From: Reticulitermes speratus | Lineage: Eukaryota; Arthropoda; Insecta; Blattodea; Rhinotermitidae | Assembly (NCBI GenBank): GCA_021186555.1 | Contig: JAJKFL010000011.1 | Coordinates: forward strand, 4,222,501-4,286,500 | Length of the DNA stretch: 64,000 bases | Direction of reading: 5' to 3' | In this document: positions 1 through 11,501 of the stretch, piece after piece | Layout of the letters: every line of letters begins with the position of its first letter | Numbering within the stretch: position 1 is the first letter of the stretch | Position numbers and translations under genes: made by a program | The notes under the pieces: generated by a model | Database searches by the model: none | The model's input: the letters and a program-made list of their open reading frames with translations, nothing else | Told to the model about the DNA's origin: nothing

Positions 1-24
1 GGATAGTTCATAATGTTTAGATTG

Positions 25-250
25 TGGCCTCTTAGGTCCCCAGAACTTAATTTGTATGATTATTTGGTGTGGCGGACACTGAAAGACAGAATTTTTGTAA
101 AAAAATTCACATTCTTGGCAACAATTAAGGATGATATTCAAAGAGAAATTTGCTGATATTTAAAGACACTCTGTTTTGTGTTGGGAAATATTTTGAGAAG
201 GTGCCTCTGCTTAGACGCTGGAGGTCAGCACTTCAAGGCTGATCTGTGCA
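25..250 (+). pseudogene. mariner-like transposase C-terminal remnant
   Basis: In one forward frame from about position 28 the sequence reads RSPELNLYDYLVWRTLKDR, the SPDL-NP-DF/YLW-LK signature of the last catalytic block of Tc1/mariner-type transposases. The frame stops near 154, and a second piece with GGQHF (about 221-235) resembles the usual C-terminal end. No start, no upstream catalytic aspartates and no terminal repeats are visible, so this is a decayed fragment in an INTS7 intron. Superfamily is fairly sure; the exact family is not. Confidence 0.6.
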
Positions 251-655
251 ATAACGCAAGTTGGACTGCAGGCGAAAGACTCTAAATTCCCAGTAAATGC
301 ACGTCTCCTATGCAGTAGTGTTCTCATGACTGCTGTAATCAAGGACATGATAAAAATACTCCCCATAGTATAGTTACTGTGAGTAGTGAATTATGAGGAA
401 TATGAATGGAGTGTTGTAGCCCTTTTTTAAGGTATTCTGTCATTGTCCATTTGAAGGGACTGGAGAAAACTTAAAAAAAAGTGCCTCATTGTTGATAGTG
501 GTACATGGGTTGAAATTCTAGTATGAAAGTATTGTGTGAGGACTAGTAATTCTGACACCACTTGAAATGTGGTGTTCGTCATGTAACCTGAAAGCAAAAC
601 CTTGTACGTATATGTTCACCATGACAAATTCTCGTTGTGTCAATCTGTGTGTCAG

Positions 656-860
656 GTATAGTCATCACAGTGTGGCAGCTGGTATTCTGAGCCAGTTGAG
701 AGAGGAGGTATCTTCAGAACACTTCCACTTCTGGCTAGTGTCACTAGAAGAGTTAAGTCGTGGTGAGGCTGAGCTCCTGGACTGCTCCAAACAGCCAAGC
801 CTGGTTCAGCGGCTTAGTCAAGCTGTGTCACATTACAGTAAAGCTGTTGCAGCACTTAAG
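656..860 (+). CDS. INTS7: INTS7, internal exon (first of eight in window)
   Basis: INTS7 is a subunit of the nuclear Integrator complex, which cleaves the 3' ends of snRNAs and attenuates transcription by RNA polymerase II. The window holds only the C-terminal part, about 424 residues over eight exons, roughly 45% of the usual ~960 residues. This exon follows acceptor tctgtgtgtcag, begins with the third base of a codon and encodes 68 residues from YSHHSVAAGILSQLREEV to SKAVAALK, then donor GTTAAG. The order of blocks across the eight exons (QRFGHI, FDAD, RYFFQ, KVEGV-QHG, WRTGPR) matches INTS7. All exon phases agree across the model. Confidence 0.88.
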
Positions 861-1224
861 GTTAAGTGGTACTGTGTTTTGTGTCATAGTTTAGTTAATT
901 GATAAAGAAGAAGCTTTTATCAAAACAAATGTCTGTACTAAGACACTGCTGGATGGATGATAGAAGTTATTCCATCCATGCATAACATTTTTATCTTGTT
1001 CGTGTAAGGTGCATGAAATTAATTCATAATTGGGAGGTTATGTCCTTCCACATGTTTCATCTCAAACACTGCTGAACAGATGTCAGTTAAATCTGGCATT
1101 GGAGGTCTAGACTGAAAGTTTCCAGACAAATTTATTTTTGTTTTTATCAAGTTTCATAAAAATATTCCCTTATTGCCAAAACATAAAAATTAAAGTACAT
1201 GGAACTATAATTTTCCCTGCAGTT

Positions 1225-1705
1225 TATGTAGGTATGGAACTTGGTCTGTCACATTAAGGAAACAACATGGGCTGAGAGTGTTTGAAAATAGGGTGCTCAG
1301 GAAGAAATTTGGCCCTAAGAGGTAGGAAGAAATAGAAGGCTGGAGGAAACGTCAAAATGAGGAGCTTGTCTTGATTTTGCTTTATATATGATCAAAGCAA
1401 GGAGGATGAGATGTAACGTGCATGGGGGAGAGGGGAATTGCAGACAGGGTTTTGGAGGGGAAACCTAAATGAAAGAGACTACTTGTAAGACCTAGATGTA
1501 GATGGCAGGATAATATTAAAATTGATCTTAAATAAATAGGATGGTACAGTGCAGACTACATGTATCTGGCTGAAGATATGGACAGATGGTGGCCCGTTGT
1601 GAGTATGGTAATGATCCTTCGGGTTCCATAAAATGAAGGGAATTTCTTGACTAGCTGAGGAACTATTAACTTCTCAATAAGGACTCTGCTGCATGGAATT
1701 GGGTG
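1225..1705 (+). repeat. 3' tail of RTE-like LINE (copy A)
   Basis: Broken translation gives VFENRVLRKKFGPKR, then GKPK-KRLLVRPRCRWQDN and LAEDMDRW, the C-terminal end of the LINE whose 5' part lies at 61503-64000. It continues into a characteristic 3' sequence (ggttccataaaatgaaggg, then tcttgactagctgagg) ending at the 'gactctgctgcatgga' motif. Several stops and shifts show it is dead. It lies in the INTS7 intron between 861 and 1765. Confidence 0.75.
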
Positions 1706-1765
1706 GTTGATAGTGGTGTACGCTGACATGATGGCTATGTTGTAGGCTGCAAGCACCCCTTACAG

Positions 1766-1939
1766 AGTTTGCAGTTCCAGTCTGAGTACACCAGGCTAAG
1801 AGCAGAGTTCTTGCAATGTCTGGCGCAGTTGGTGCACACATGTCATAGCCTTTGCACAGCCCCTCCTCCAGCTGTGGCATCAACAATTGCAGAAACCACT
1901 CGGGACAACCTGCAGCGGTTTGGACATATCACAAATCAG
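1766..1939 (+). CDS. INTS7: INTS7 exon
   Basis: Encodes 58 residues from SLQFQSEYTRLRAEFLQC to LQRFGHITNQ, with the PPPAVASTIA block typical of INTS7. Three AGs lie close together (1765, 1773, 1780). The first, after ccccttacag, is chosen because it keeps phase 0 with the previous exon and retains the conserved Phe-Gln before the EYxRLR block. Donor is GTACGG. The frame reads on into the intron to 2254, which is not coding. Confidence 0.88.
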
Positions 1940-2464
1940 GTACGGCCAGAGGACTTACAGGTGTTATTAGGGACAGTCTGGCTTGTATATTTCACAGGAA
2001 GTGTTTATGTGTCCATACTGTTGAAAGTTAAAGAATATTTTCCTTCTCTTACTGTATTTTTAGGTAGTGGGATGGTTGACTCTGAGAAATTTGCATTAAG
2101 ACTTCATGTGGAAATTCATTGCAGGAGTTTCACATCATACAAGAACCACTTTCAGAAATTTCTATCCCATACTGTGAAGTTGTTGTGTTCATGTTATCTT
2201 GTTTTATGTCATCAATTGTTAGGATGTCACACATTCAGAAAAGGTTGGATTTGACCTTTAAAAATAACCTTAATTTCTCCAGGAAAATGCTATGTTAATC
2301 TTTCAACATAAGTATTAACTGGTGCTTTCTTTTTGTAATATTTTCCAAAAAGTACAGCCTGGAAACTATGAGACTTTTTAACTGTAAAAACTTAGTTATT
2401 TAATTTTTGAGAATAGCAGCAATGTTAAATCATTAAATCTTGTTTTGCATTATATTATTTCCAG

Positions 2465-2568
2465 TTGAGAAAGTGTGTGAAGGACTTCCGTTCCTGTGGC
2501 GAACTCTACTGGAAGCTGTATCAGAGTGCTTTTGATGCTGATCCTGTGTCCCTAGCTAATATTCAAAT
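2465..2568 (+). CDS. INTS7: INTS7 exon
   Basis: Short exon after acceptor tatttccag, encoding LRKCVKDFRSCGELYWKLYQ and then SAFDADPVSLANIQ plus two bases of the next codon. The YxxSFDAD block is diagnostic for INTS7. The donor GTATCC is a weak consensus but is the only one that joins in frame to the exon at 5067. Confidence 0.85.
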
Positions 2569-2729
2569 GTATCCTTCTGTCAAATTGATAGAGTGATGGT
2601 ATACAAGTGTAAAACAAGTGTTGTAATGGTATACAGAATATCTTATGTTTGATTTTTTGCCCAGAAGCTGTCTATTGAAACTGAAGTTTGCAGTGTTTTG
2701 TGTAGTTCATCTGTGTAAATGCTTATATA

Positions 2730-3032
2730 AAAGCAATCCCATTACAGGCCTAGACAGACCCTTAGGGTTCCAGGAGGTTGAGGCTCCCAGATTTATAGGC
2801 AATCAGCACATGAAGGTGGTAAGGTTGTCAGCCCTACGCACCGGCCGCCTTTACCCCCCAGGAAATATGCCTGGTACTCATTTCTGTTAGAGGCTGAGTC
2901 GAACCCAGGGCCATAGTGCGACCGAAACGATTATGTCAAGGAATTAATTCCAATGACACCATCGGGAATCGAACCCGCGACGTTCCGGTTTGTAGCGTAG
3001 TGCCTCAACCAACTGCGCCACCGTGTTCCCCC
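2730..3032 (-). repeat. tRNA-headed SINE with 15-bp target duplication
   Basis: Read on the minus strand, the element starts with a tRNA-like head: A box tggcgcagttgg and B box ggttcgattcc. The perfect repeat gtaaatgcttatata flanks it at 2715-2729 and 3033-3047, defining a 303-bp body. It lies in the INTS7 intron 2569-5066. The rest of that intron holds an ORF-free AT-rich stretch, the LINE composite at 4130-4590 and the Penelope-like tail near 4.8 kb. Confidence 0.85.
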
Positions 3033-4129
3033 GTAAATGCTTATATAGTACTTTAAAATGGGCTGTTACCCCTTTGACAAACACTCCACTTCAGCAGTCA
3101 GAATTTCCCTCTGTTTGGCACTATGTAACACTGTGGTTTCATTTATAATTTTCCAGTGTTAAATTTTCCTTTGTAATTGTTAAAATATAGGTGAACACTA
3201 AATGGAGATTTCAGTGACCAATAAGGCATTTCTTATGAAGACAGAACATGGTGATATTGATGCCAGTTTACACAAATAATGGCATAAGTCTGTGCAATAT
3301 TAGTTTCAAATTTAAGTCCCAGAACAACTTACATTTGCGGATATTCACATCAGAATATACCGTATTTACCCAAATCCAATACGACTCTAATCTAAGACGA
3401 CCCTCCAAATAAAACACATATGCCAAGGGAAAATGTATTTATCCAAATCTAAGACGACCCGCAAAACTAAAACATCTGCTAAAAGAAAATATTTTACTAT
3501 TAATTTCATACACTTAATACACAAAGCATGTCAGATTCTATCTACCTTTACCAAGCAGTGTCACTGTCTCCATCTTCACAGTCAGTGCCTTCATCTGCCT
3601 CACACTCACTCCTGACATTCCCATCCTCTTCACTGCCATTCCACAATGTATCATAATCAATCTCATCCATTGCATTGGATATACAGCACTTCTTAATACC
3701 CTTCACGTTCACTTCTGGCGAGATGCACTACTATGCTGTTATGATCCAAATTGACTAAATAATACATTTATATTTCTTGGTTTATAGACTTACTGAATCC
3801 ATGAAGAAGATCCACAATTTTCCCCACAGATGGTGTTAATGGTGTTAAAAGAGTCTTGTAGTTAATTTTTAATTTTTTAGTAGCCATTTTCCTGTTACTA
3901 CCCTTGCACTATATCTGTTCTCAGGTGCATATGTGAACAAATTACTGTTTCTATGGTACCCAGTGACAGAATTGCTTGATCTAAGGGGTTCACCAGGGTA
4001 GGTGCTTCTTTGCCTGAAAACGGAATCGGAGCCAGCTTCCGAAACATTGTGCTTCTTTAAAAAAATAGACAATGGATAAAGTTAAAAAAAAGAAGATTGT
4101 GTCAATTAACTGCAGTTGTCCATGATAAG

Positions 4130-4590
4130 TGGGTCCCTGTCACCACGGCATGGTGCGTCGTTGGGTTGCGGATGGAGGAATGGCCTTCGGATATGGAGGG
4201 TAGCTGCAAATACATTGAATAAGCAGTCGTGGACAGCCGACAAGGGGTGGTCCTCCAGCTGGGGGGTTGGATGCTAACAACTCCTCACCGTAAAAAAATT
4301 ACCAAGTTACGAATCATTCAAAAAAGGTGGGGAGACCTGAGGGAAGGTGACCACTTGGAAGACCCAGGCATAGATGGGAGGATAATATTAAAATGGATCT
4401 TCAAGAAGTGGGATGGGGGGACATGGACTGGATTGATATGGCTCAGGATAGGGACAGATGGCGGGCTCTTGTGAATGCGGTAATAAACCTTCGGGTTCCA
4501 TAAAATGTGGGGAATTTCTTGACTAGCTGATGACCTGCTAGCTTCTCAAGAAGGACTCTGCTCCATGGAGTTAGTTAGTTAGTTAGTTAA
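4130..4590 (+). repeat. Internally deleted RTE-like LINE composite (copy B) with (TTAG)n tail
   Basis: The first ~180 bp (cacggcatggtgcgtcgttg, then ataagcagtcgtggacagcc) is a 5'-type segment that recurs in degraded form at 20470-20690. It is joined directly to the LINE 3' tail (aggataatattaaaatgg, tcgggttccataaaatg, gactctgctccatgga) and ends in gttagttagttagtta. The whole RT region is missing, so this looks like a short non-autonomous derivative with a tandem TTAG tail. Confidence 0.7.
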
Positions 4591-4797
4591 CTGCAGTTGT
4601 GCTGTGTTCTCTCTTTTGTTTATGTATGACGATTTGGCGATGGGGGGCTTGGTTTGGCTCTACATGATCTGGTTCAGAGCGATGTGGTTTGGCACAGTCT
4701 GGTTTGATGCTTCATATGCAAATTTAGGACAACCTAACATATTTAAGTGCCAAATTTAAGGAAAAATCCTCGTCTTGCATTTGAGTAAACATGCTAC

Positions 4798-4837
4798 ATG
4801 CTACATGTTTCAGCAACATGGTGCCATCCTCGGGCAT
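4798..4837 (-). ncRNA. Hammerhead-ribozyme-like motif of a Penelope-like tail
   Basis: On the minus strand the order is stem I AUGC, core CCGAGGA (consensus CUGANGA with U4 changed to C), one extra U, stem II GGCA/UGCU, GAAA, a two-base stem III CA/UG, cleavage triplet GUA, then stem I partner GCAU. All three stems pair by inspection. The core has one deviation from consensus. The layout matches the hammerhead motifs known from the terminal repeats of Penelope-like elements. Activity is not shown. Confidence 0.5.
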
Positions 4838-5066
4838 TGTATTTCACAAAATATTGATGATGAAATGCACATATAAGTCTGTGTAAGTTAGCTTTGGTCT
4901 GTATTTGATGAGACAGAACATACAAATATTTGTCAATAAAGGAATAAAGTGTGTTGGTGGCTGTCAAACTTTGTGATGAGTCATTATATTAAGAATTTTT
5001 TAACATTAGTATTTTCAGCCCATATAAAGATTTGTTGTAACATTATTGTCCTTAATCTTGTCCCAG

Positions 5067-5153
5067 CCTCCAGCAGATGTGTGTCCTGATGGCTCACAGT
5101 GTAGAGAGGGTGGCTCAAGCAAACTATCAAGATGAAATGTCATTGGAGTTCAG
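5067..5153 (+). CDS. INTS7: INTS7 exon
   Basis: After acceptor cttgtcccag the first base completes an Ile codon. The exon encodes LQQMCVLMAHSVERVAQANY then QDEMSLEF, plus two bases. The LQQ-C-L--H block continues directly from the FDAD exon, as in INTS7 of other animals. Donor is GTGAGA. Confidence 0.88.
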
Positions 5154-6090
5154 GTGAGACCAATCAAGTAGAACTGCACACAGTCACAGAGATAACCAGA
5201 TAAGCTGAACTTTACATAAGTCACAAGAAACATTTTGACTTTAATATTTGAAAACTAGAAAAAGAAGCCTTCCATTTTTGGTCTGCTCATGACACAAATT
5301 TGCAGAAATGCGCTTGTTAGCTTTGCCATGTCTGTAGGCACATAACATCTCTAGAACCAGTGAGTGATTTTTCATTATATTTGATACTGGGGATTTCTAT
5401 TACAATTTGTCGTGCACAGTTTTGGTTAAAACTGGACCAAAATAGTGGCCATTGAACATCCTGTATGCACTTAAGCATAACACGGTCAATATTTATCAGA
5501 GTGAAAAATGTTTTCAACAGAAGTTGCAAAGAGCAACCAATCACCATTTCTTATCCAATGCACTTTTCCCATAAGGCCTGGTATGACTCACTGAGAATGA
5601 TGGCAAGCTGAGTATGTAAGCTAAGATACAAAAAAACTTAAGTTTTGTTGTGTAGCAATTGAAAAGGGAACTGGAGGATTGTATACAGCTCAAGTAACTG
5701 GATCACATGCAGGACATTCTATTTTTTATGTACAAAGAACTGAATAACTGTTAGTGTAATGGGTTAGCAGATCCTGAAGCAAGAAAAGTTAATGAACGAG
5801 CCCGTGGAGTTGCACATGAATATTATAGCCGGCGATCATGCCTAGCAAATGTATGTTTCATTGGAGCATAGTTGACCATGCTGCAACTTGAGATAAGCAA
5901 AAGTGAGCAAAGTTCTGGTGTACTTAACAACTATCAGTTCAAGAATGATGTTTTTTGTTTCTAAGAAATCATATTGCAGATCTCCAGAGTTTTTATTTAA
6001 ATAAATCACATGATCCTTCTTAATACTGAAATCAACTAGAATATATGTGAACTTGTAAAGTTTACTTAAGCTTTGACTATTTCATTCAAG

Positions 6091-6202
6091 CTACCAAAAG
6101 TCAAATCTGGAGACTCAGCACCTCATTCATTGCTGTCAAGAGGCTAGTGCAGTGGCACAGCAGTTGACTGCTAATGAAGACCTTAAGACCATTACACATC
6201 AG
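6091..6202 (+). CDS. INTS7: INTS7 exon
   Basis: The first base completes a Ser codon, then 37 codons from YQKSNLETQHLIHCC to EDLKTITHQ, and donor GTATGG. Of the three frames only this one is open and joins both neighbours in phase. Sequence conservation is modest here, so support is mainly the splice phase and position. Confidence 0.75.
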
Positions 6203-6358
6203 GTATGGGAAGAGAATAATACAAAATGTACTATATAAATGTGTAAGTATATGTTCTACTGTATATTGGATGCTACTGGTCTTAGTTTGTGTTTTCATTG
6301 TTAAATTTGAAAATAAATATAATAAGTAGTAGACTGCTTTGTGCTTGGGTGCCTTTAA

Positions 6359-6601
6359 CCTTTTAAAGACCTGCGTTCACATACGTAAACACACATAGGA
6401 AAACACCCCTAGAAATCAATTTTAAATACTTAGGTAACAAGGAAATTTACTGCATTTTTAAGACGTGCTGCATAATCTCTGTTTTATTTTCCACAAAATG
6501 CTGTTTTATTTCATAATTTTATCTTTTTCTGTTCAAATAATGCAAATGTTTTTCATAAACCATGCACTGAAATTTAAATATCCACCCCAGTAGAATAAGG
6601 G
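6359..6601. mobile_element. piggyBac-type MITE flanked by TTAA (copy 1)
   Basis: A 243-bp sequence beginning CCTTTTAAAGACC and ending AATAAGGG is flanked on both sides by TTAA (6355-6358, 6602-6605), the target of piggyBac transposases. A close copy lies at 60688-60919, sharing for example aagacgtgctgcataatctc. There is no coding capacity. Terminal inverted repeats are short and weak. Confidence 0.7.
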
Positions 6602-6622
6602 TTAATGACATAAAGGAGCAAT

Positions 6623-6915
6623 GTAGACACAATAGTTTGTCTGCTTAACAATGGTCTTTTATTTCCTTCTGTGTTCCTTTACTGTGACATGTTTTGGTCA
6701 TTATGTGTGGCCATCTTGTAGTTCTTATATAATAATGGAGAAATGACATAAACATACAATGCCACATGTTCTGATCACATGATTTCTCCAGTATTGTATG
6801 AGAACTGCCTGAAGATGGACATGTATGATGACCAAAACATGTTACCATAATAGAACTTAAGAGTGAAATAAAAACTTGTTGTACAAACTGTGTAATTTAT
6901 TGTGTCGACATTGTT
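6623..6915. repeat. Fold-back element with degenerate hammerhead-like cores
   Basis: Two imperfect arms, about 6623-6760 and 6780-6915, are reverse complements (caatgt-gacacaata ends, acatgttttggtcat inside, tggagaaat near the centre) with almost no spacer. Each arm, read outward, carries the order GAUGG...ACC-AAAACAUGU seen better preserved in the other fold-backs here; the right arm keeps CTGAAGA at 6810-6816. Interpreted as inverted tails of a Penelope-like element. No coding remnant is seen. Confidence 0.45.
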
Positions 6916-7109
6916 TCTGTAGCACAACAGGCGTGTACAAAGTAAAATATGCACTGGAAGTCAGTTTGGTTAGTGTAGCCATGATTAAGTTCAATTCTCG
7001 ATAACCTGCACATAGTTTGTCAAATACTGTTTAAAATTCTGGGCTGCATTTCTGAATTTTTTTTCCGTGAAAGGCAGTGACCGATCTGTGTCTGTGTACT
7101 TCATTGCAG

Positions 7110-7208
7110 CACATTGATTGCTTATTGAGGCAAGCGGAAATCCTGGCAGAGTCTTCTCTGTGTCTTCCACGATACTTTTTCCAGGTTCTACAGTCAACAA
7201 GTGTTAAG
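7110..7208 (+). CDS. INTS7: INTS7 exon
   Basis: Thirty-three codons from HIDCLLRQAEILAESSLC to RYFFQVLQSTSVK, flanked by acceptor acttcattgcag and donor GTACTG, phase 0 at both ends. The RYFFQ-LQST block is one of the most conserved in INTS7 and confirms the gene identity. Confidence 0.92.
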
Positions 7209-7294
7209 GTACTGTTATCAGATTATGTTACCTCATGTATTTAATTCTTAGGCTTTCACAGGCGTCTTATTATGTAATGCAAGCATGTGAGTTA

Positions 7295-7705
7295 GTCGAC
7301 ATCGGTGGACTAGTGGTTAGCATGCTCGCCACTGGACCCAAGGTTTGCAGGTTCGATCTCGACCGAGGTCGATGGATTTTTATGGGTAATAAAAATCCGG
7401 AGCACCACTTCCTTCGGAGGGGAAGTAAAGCCGTCGGTCCCATGTCGTAGATTTACGGCATGTAAAAGAACCTTACGGGCATGAATAGAAATGTTTCGTA
7501 AGCAAAATTTAACGGCCATTTCTCACCCAAGTCTCCTGACTGCCTGCCAGATGGCTCTGGCGGTCACATCAGGATTGAGTTGAACAGCGCGGCCAGTCGG
7601 CTGGTCTCCGAACTGCCACAAATGCGCAGACCACGTAACCTCAGAAGGAGGAGGCCCAGGCCCATATAGGGCTGTTGAGCCATGGTTATTATATATTATT
7701 ATTAT
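7295..7705 (+). repeat. tRNA-headed SINE with 14-bp target duplication
   Basis: A tRNA-like head (ggactagtggttagcatg as A-box region, ggttcgatctc as B box) is followed by a ~350-bp body and a short ATT-rich tail. The perfect repeat aagcatgtgagtta flanks it at 7281-7294 and 7706-7719. Lies in the INTS7 intron 7209-8122. Its body differs from the SINE at 2730-3032. Confidence 0.88.
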
Positions 7706-8122
7706 AAGCATGTGAGTTACACCCTTGGTGTGTTAAAACTTTGAAATTGGTGGTTCTCAGATGTTTAAAATGCAATAACAGTTGAATAACCATTAGTGTA
7801 TTGAATTAATGAATCATCATAAACCAAAAAAAAAGCAATGATGATAGAGGATGTGATTTAGCATTTGAATATTATGCCAGCTTATCTCATGACACGCATG
7901 GCATAAGTGGCTGTACTGTATGTAATGTAATTTGTTTAACAGTTTATGTTGTTTGTGCAGTGTTCATCTAAACACCAAACCAGAAGTGTCCATTCATAGC
8001 AAAATTGACAGTTCGTGGTGTGAAAGATGTGTCATTCATTTTCTCTTCATCTGATCAGTTCCCTTATCTAAACTGGTAGCAACAGCAATGTTACACTACT
8101 CTAATAATCTTCATTCTTGCAG

Positions 8123-8317
8123 TTGGCTATCTCTCCTCAACCTCGGGTCTTGGGGGAGTCCATAACTGTACAGAGTGGTTCTCAGCTTGCTGTCAAGGTA
8201 GAGGGTGTAATCCAGCATGGCAAGAGACCAGGGCTGTTCCGACATGTCAGTGGGGTTGTTGTAACTGTGTCTTCTCAGCTGCAGGCTCGTTCAGCTCATA
8301 GCAACCATGACAGTAAG
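8123..8317 (+). CDS. INTS7: INTS7 exon
   Basis: Sixty-five codons from LAISPQPRVLGESITVQ to SAHSNHDSK. The LA-SP-PR start and KVEGVIQHG-RPGLFR block are typical of the INTS7 C-terminal region. Acceptor is cattcttgcag, donor GTAAGG, and phase is 0 at both ends. Confidence 0.93.
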
Positions 8318-11300
8318 GTAAGGATTTGAGTATGGGTTGTTCCTGTATTATGCTGATAGCAAGTAACCATGATATAAATTCATTATGAATCAGTATATCT
8401 GTAATTGAACTTACCCATATTAATGATTTGAATCATGGCTCAAAGACTAACTTTTCTGACTGAGGCATTTTTTGTGGTTGTTATTAAGTTTCTTAAAGCA
8501 GATATTGACTTTAAAGTGGGCCATAATAATGTTTTGTACCAACAAAAGTTGCAGTAAAGTGAGTAGCATTCATCCTTCATATTCAGGATGTCCTGAGTTC
8601 ATGTCTGTCTGAGCCTGGCTATCCTGAAGGCTTTTGTCGTGTTCTCTGGTCTACACATGCTTCCTACCACATCTTTTGCAATTAATTAAATTCAATATTC
8701 ACCAAATCAGCCTACCCTTCACTGTTATATAGCTCAACTACTGACTGCATCATTAAACCATCAACCCATAGGAAATAATAAATAAATTTTTTAACACATC
8801 CATAATAACTCACTGTTCACACTTATCTTGCCACTTTATTGCTGTATTACATATACTGTTGACAGGGTATCAGTAACTAAACCAAAAAAATTCTGCCTTT
8901 AGGCCAAAATTTTGAAACAGTTACTGAATGGGTTAGCACAGTGGTAACACATCTGCTTCATAATTATAAGGCTGGACACTAGATAACAAATTTATTCCCC
9001 TTAGTCTTGTCATGTAGATGCTGGTATAGCACCTTAATGTTGGCTATGACCACTTCTACAGTCTTCCTGCTTCAACACACATACTCACTGTGTTGTTGTT
9101 TGGACATATATTTCATAATTTTGGGGATCCTACCAATCACAAAGGCTCTGGAGAATGAATAACAGCTGAATGTTACATGTGTGCTGCAGGAAGCACTTTC
9201 ATATCCAGATGTGGCAACCTGCTGTTGGACATGCCACCAACGGCACGCAGTTGTTTTCAGGGTGTTACAAAAACAAAAGCAGAATACACAATTTGTGCTT
9301 CACAAATTTTTTGTCTTTATTGATTCATAACATCACATTTCCAAGACCCAAAATATGGACAACATTTTGTATACAGTTGTATGAAAATATAATGTGTGTT
9401 ATATATTTCCATACGTCTTTTATGTTTTAAAAGTACACCATCTACTCATCCACAAAACAACAAACATTCATGCGGTAATATATATGCACACAGCCCTAAT
9501 GGCATCTCTTCTCCTTACAGAGTTCCCCTATATCATATAAAGAGTGACTTCTTTTGTAACATAAACTTACTGGGTTTGTGTTCGGTAAATTTACTAGCAC
9601 ACTGTCTATTCTCGAGCTAAAGGTAAAGGTAAAGTTGTCCCCGTGCACACCATGATTACACATGGAGGAGCTGGGGTACGGCTCTACACCAAGCCTGTCA
9701 AACTCAAAACGGTGCGGGCCAAGTCCAGCATCCAACTTGACATCTTAGGCTGCAACATGTAATGTCACATTCCCTTTTCATTCTTCATTTGTAAATTTCT
9801 AAATGTAGAGAAATGCAAGGTTGTAAAATACTGAATTTAATTTTGCAGGATATCTTTGGTGCAATATGAAATAAAAATGATGACAGTAAACCCTTCAAAA
9901 TATCAAAACATGAGTGGGCCACACCACAGAGCTCTGTGGGTTGCATGTTTGACAGGCCTGCTCTCACATTCGTAACCTTGGCACTAGATGGAGACAAGTG
10001 ATCACCTCTGTGGCTGTGTCACTTTATCCCAGTACCCAGTCTGAATGCTTTGGAGAAGAGAGAAATTTTGTACCTAAACCATGATTCCTCAGTCATCCAG
10101 CCCACAACCCAGTCACTATAATGACTACACTGTACTGGTGCCTTATTTGATCTTGTGTATGATGACAGTTACAATAAATACAGAATATATATATACCAGA
10201 AGAGAATGAATGATGGTGCATATTTCAAGGTTATCTTCTCTTAATATCCTGGTACTCTTATGTAAAAAAGCAGTGATAGTCATAAATGTCAGCAGGATTT
10301 TTTTGCAAGGTGGTACACATTACCTGGACCACATTATTTAATGATCAACTGTAGAGAATCCGAGAAGACTGCAATTTTTCCATAAAGATAGCAACTTTGT
10401 AAGTCATTCTTAGACTAAAACTGTAGGCACAGTACAAAGTTTAGTTTGGTTTTCATATACTTTTTGTTTTATTTAATAAATTATTAAATCCAAGAAAGTA
10501 AATTATGTCAAAATCCCCAGGTAGTGCATATGCACCACCTTGCACTTCACTGCCAGTGCCCCTGGTGATATTTGTCTTTTCTAATGACACCAGATGTTAC
10601 AAGAGGTAGTACAGCATTTAGACTGATGTTTTACACTTCTTTGCTTAAAACAAATGATAACTACATCATTAAACTTGTGTTTTCTTAAAGTTATTTAAAG
10701 CTCATGTCACACATTCACACGAAACTTTCCAAATTTGCTTCAACCTGGTTATCACTGTTCTGTGCATTACACTGGTTCCAATTAAAACTCACAGCTGTTT
10801 GTAGAAAATTAACTCCTATATAATATGTATTATTTGCAAAAATAATTGTAATCTGTATTTATAAATACAAAATAAGTAATTTTGTGAGACAGTATTCTGT
10901 ACAGCTCACATTTATATCTCACATTTGTTAAAAATATCACATCAATTACTCTACAGTGTAGTTGCAAACTCGTATTGTGAAAAAGGACTTCTGATGGCAT
11001 TTCTTGTACTTAGATTTAAGGGAATATATAATAAATTCAGATCTCTAATACTAAGATTTTCCTCACCCTGCGTTATTATATCACTAATGTAGGTCATAAA
11101 CATGGCCACCACCGTGTAAAATTAATATGTATTTCCGTAGTATAGTTTGTCTGTGCTGTATGAATGGAATGTCAGCGCTCTTACTTAATTATTAGGCCTA
11201 AGTAACTCACAACGTGACACAACAGTCTGTCATGGACCTTGATGATAGAGGCTTATAATAGTTATGACCACAACAGTGAATTTGTATCATGTGCATTCGT

Positions 11301-11501
11301 GACTGACCTTCTGGTTATGACTGCTGTGTTTCTAAATAGGCATCTGTAGACAGTATATTATGATCAACAGAACTTTGCGAGTTTAATCTTTGACATTCTT
11401 ACTCTTGTCAGTTGTTGCTGACTCTGTTACACCTCCAAATAAACTTTGCAAGTTTTATGGGCTGCTGATAACACAGTCCATAACAAATTTGTTTGTTTCA
11501 G
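8318..11501 (+). other. INTS7: INTS7 last intron, mostly repeats
   Basis: AT-rich intron of about 3.2 kb. It holds a degraded SINE-like head at 8930-9090 (gggttagcacagtggtaac), a SINE fragment with (AAAGGT)n at 9612-9745, and otherwise no feature I can name. Frames open at 9170-9735 and 9785-9997 show no recognisable domain and are taken as chance. Confidence 0.6.
9612..9745. repeat. SINE fragment with (AAAGGT)n
   Basis: Begins aaaggtaaaggtaaagttg followed by tccccgtgcacaccatg, a pattern of short interspersed elements with an AAAGGT tandem end. The body is truncated and no tRNA head is visible, so orientation and family are uncertain. Confidence 0.45.
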
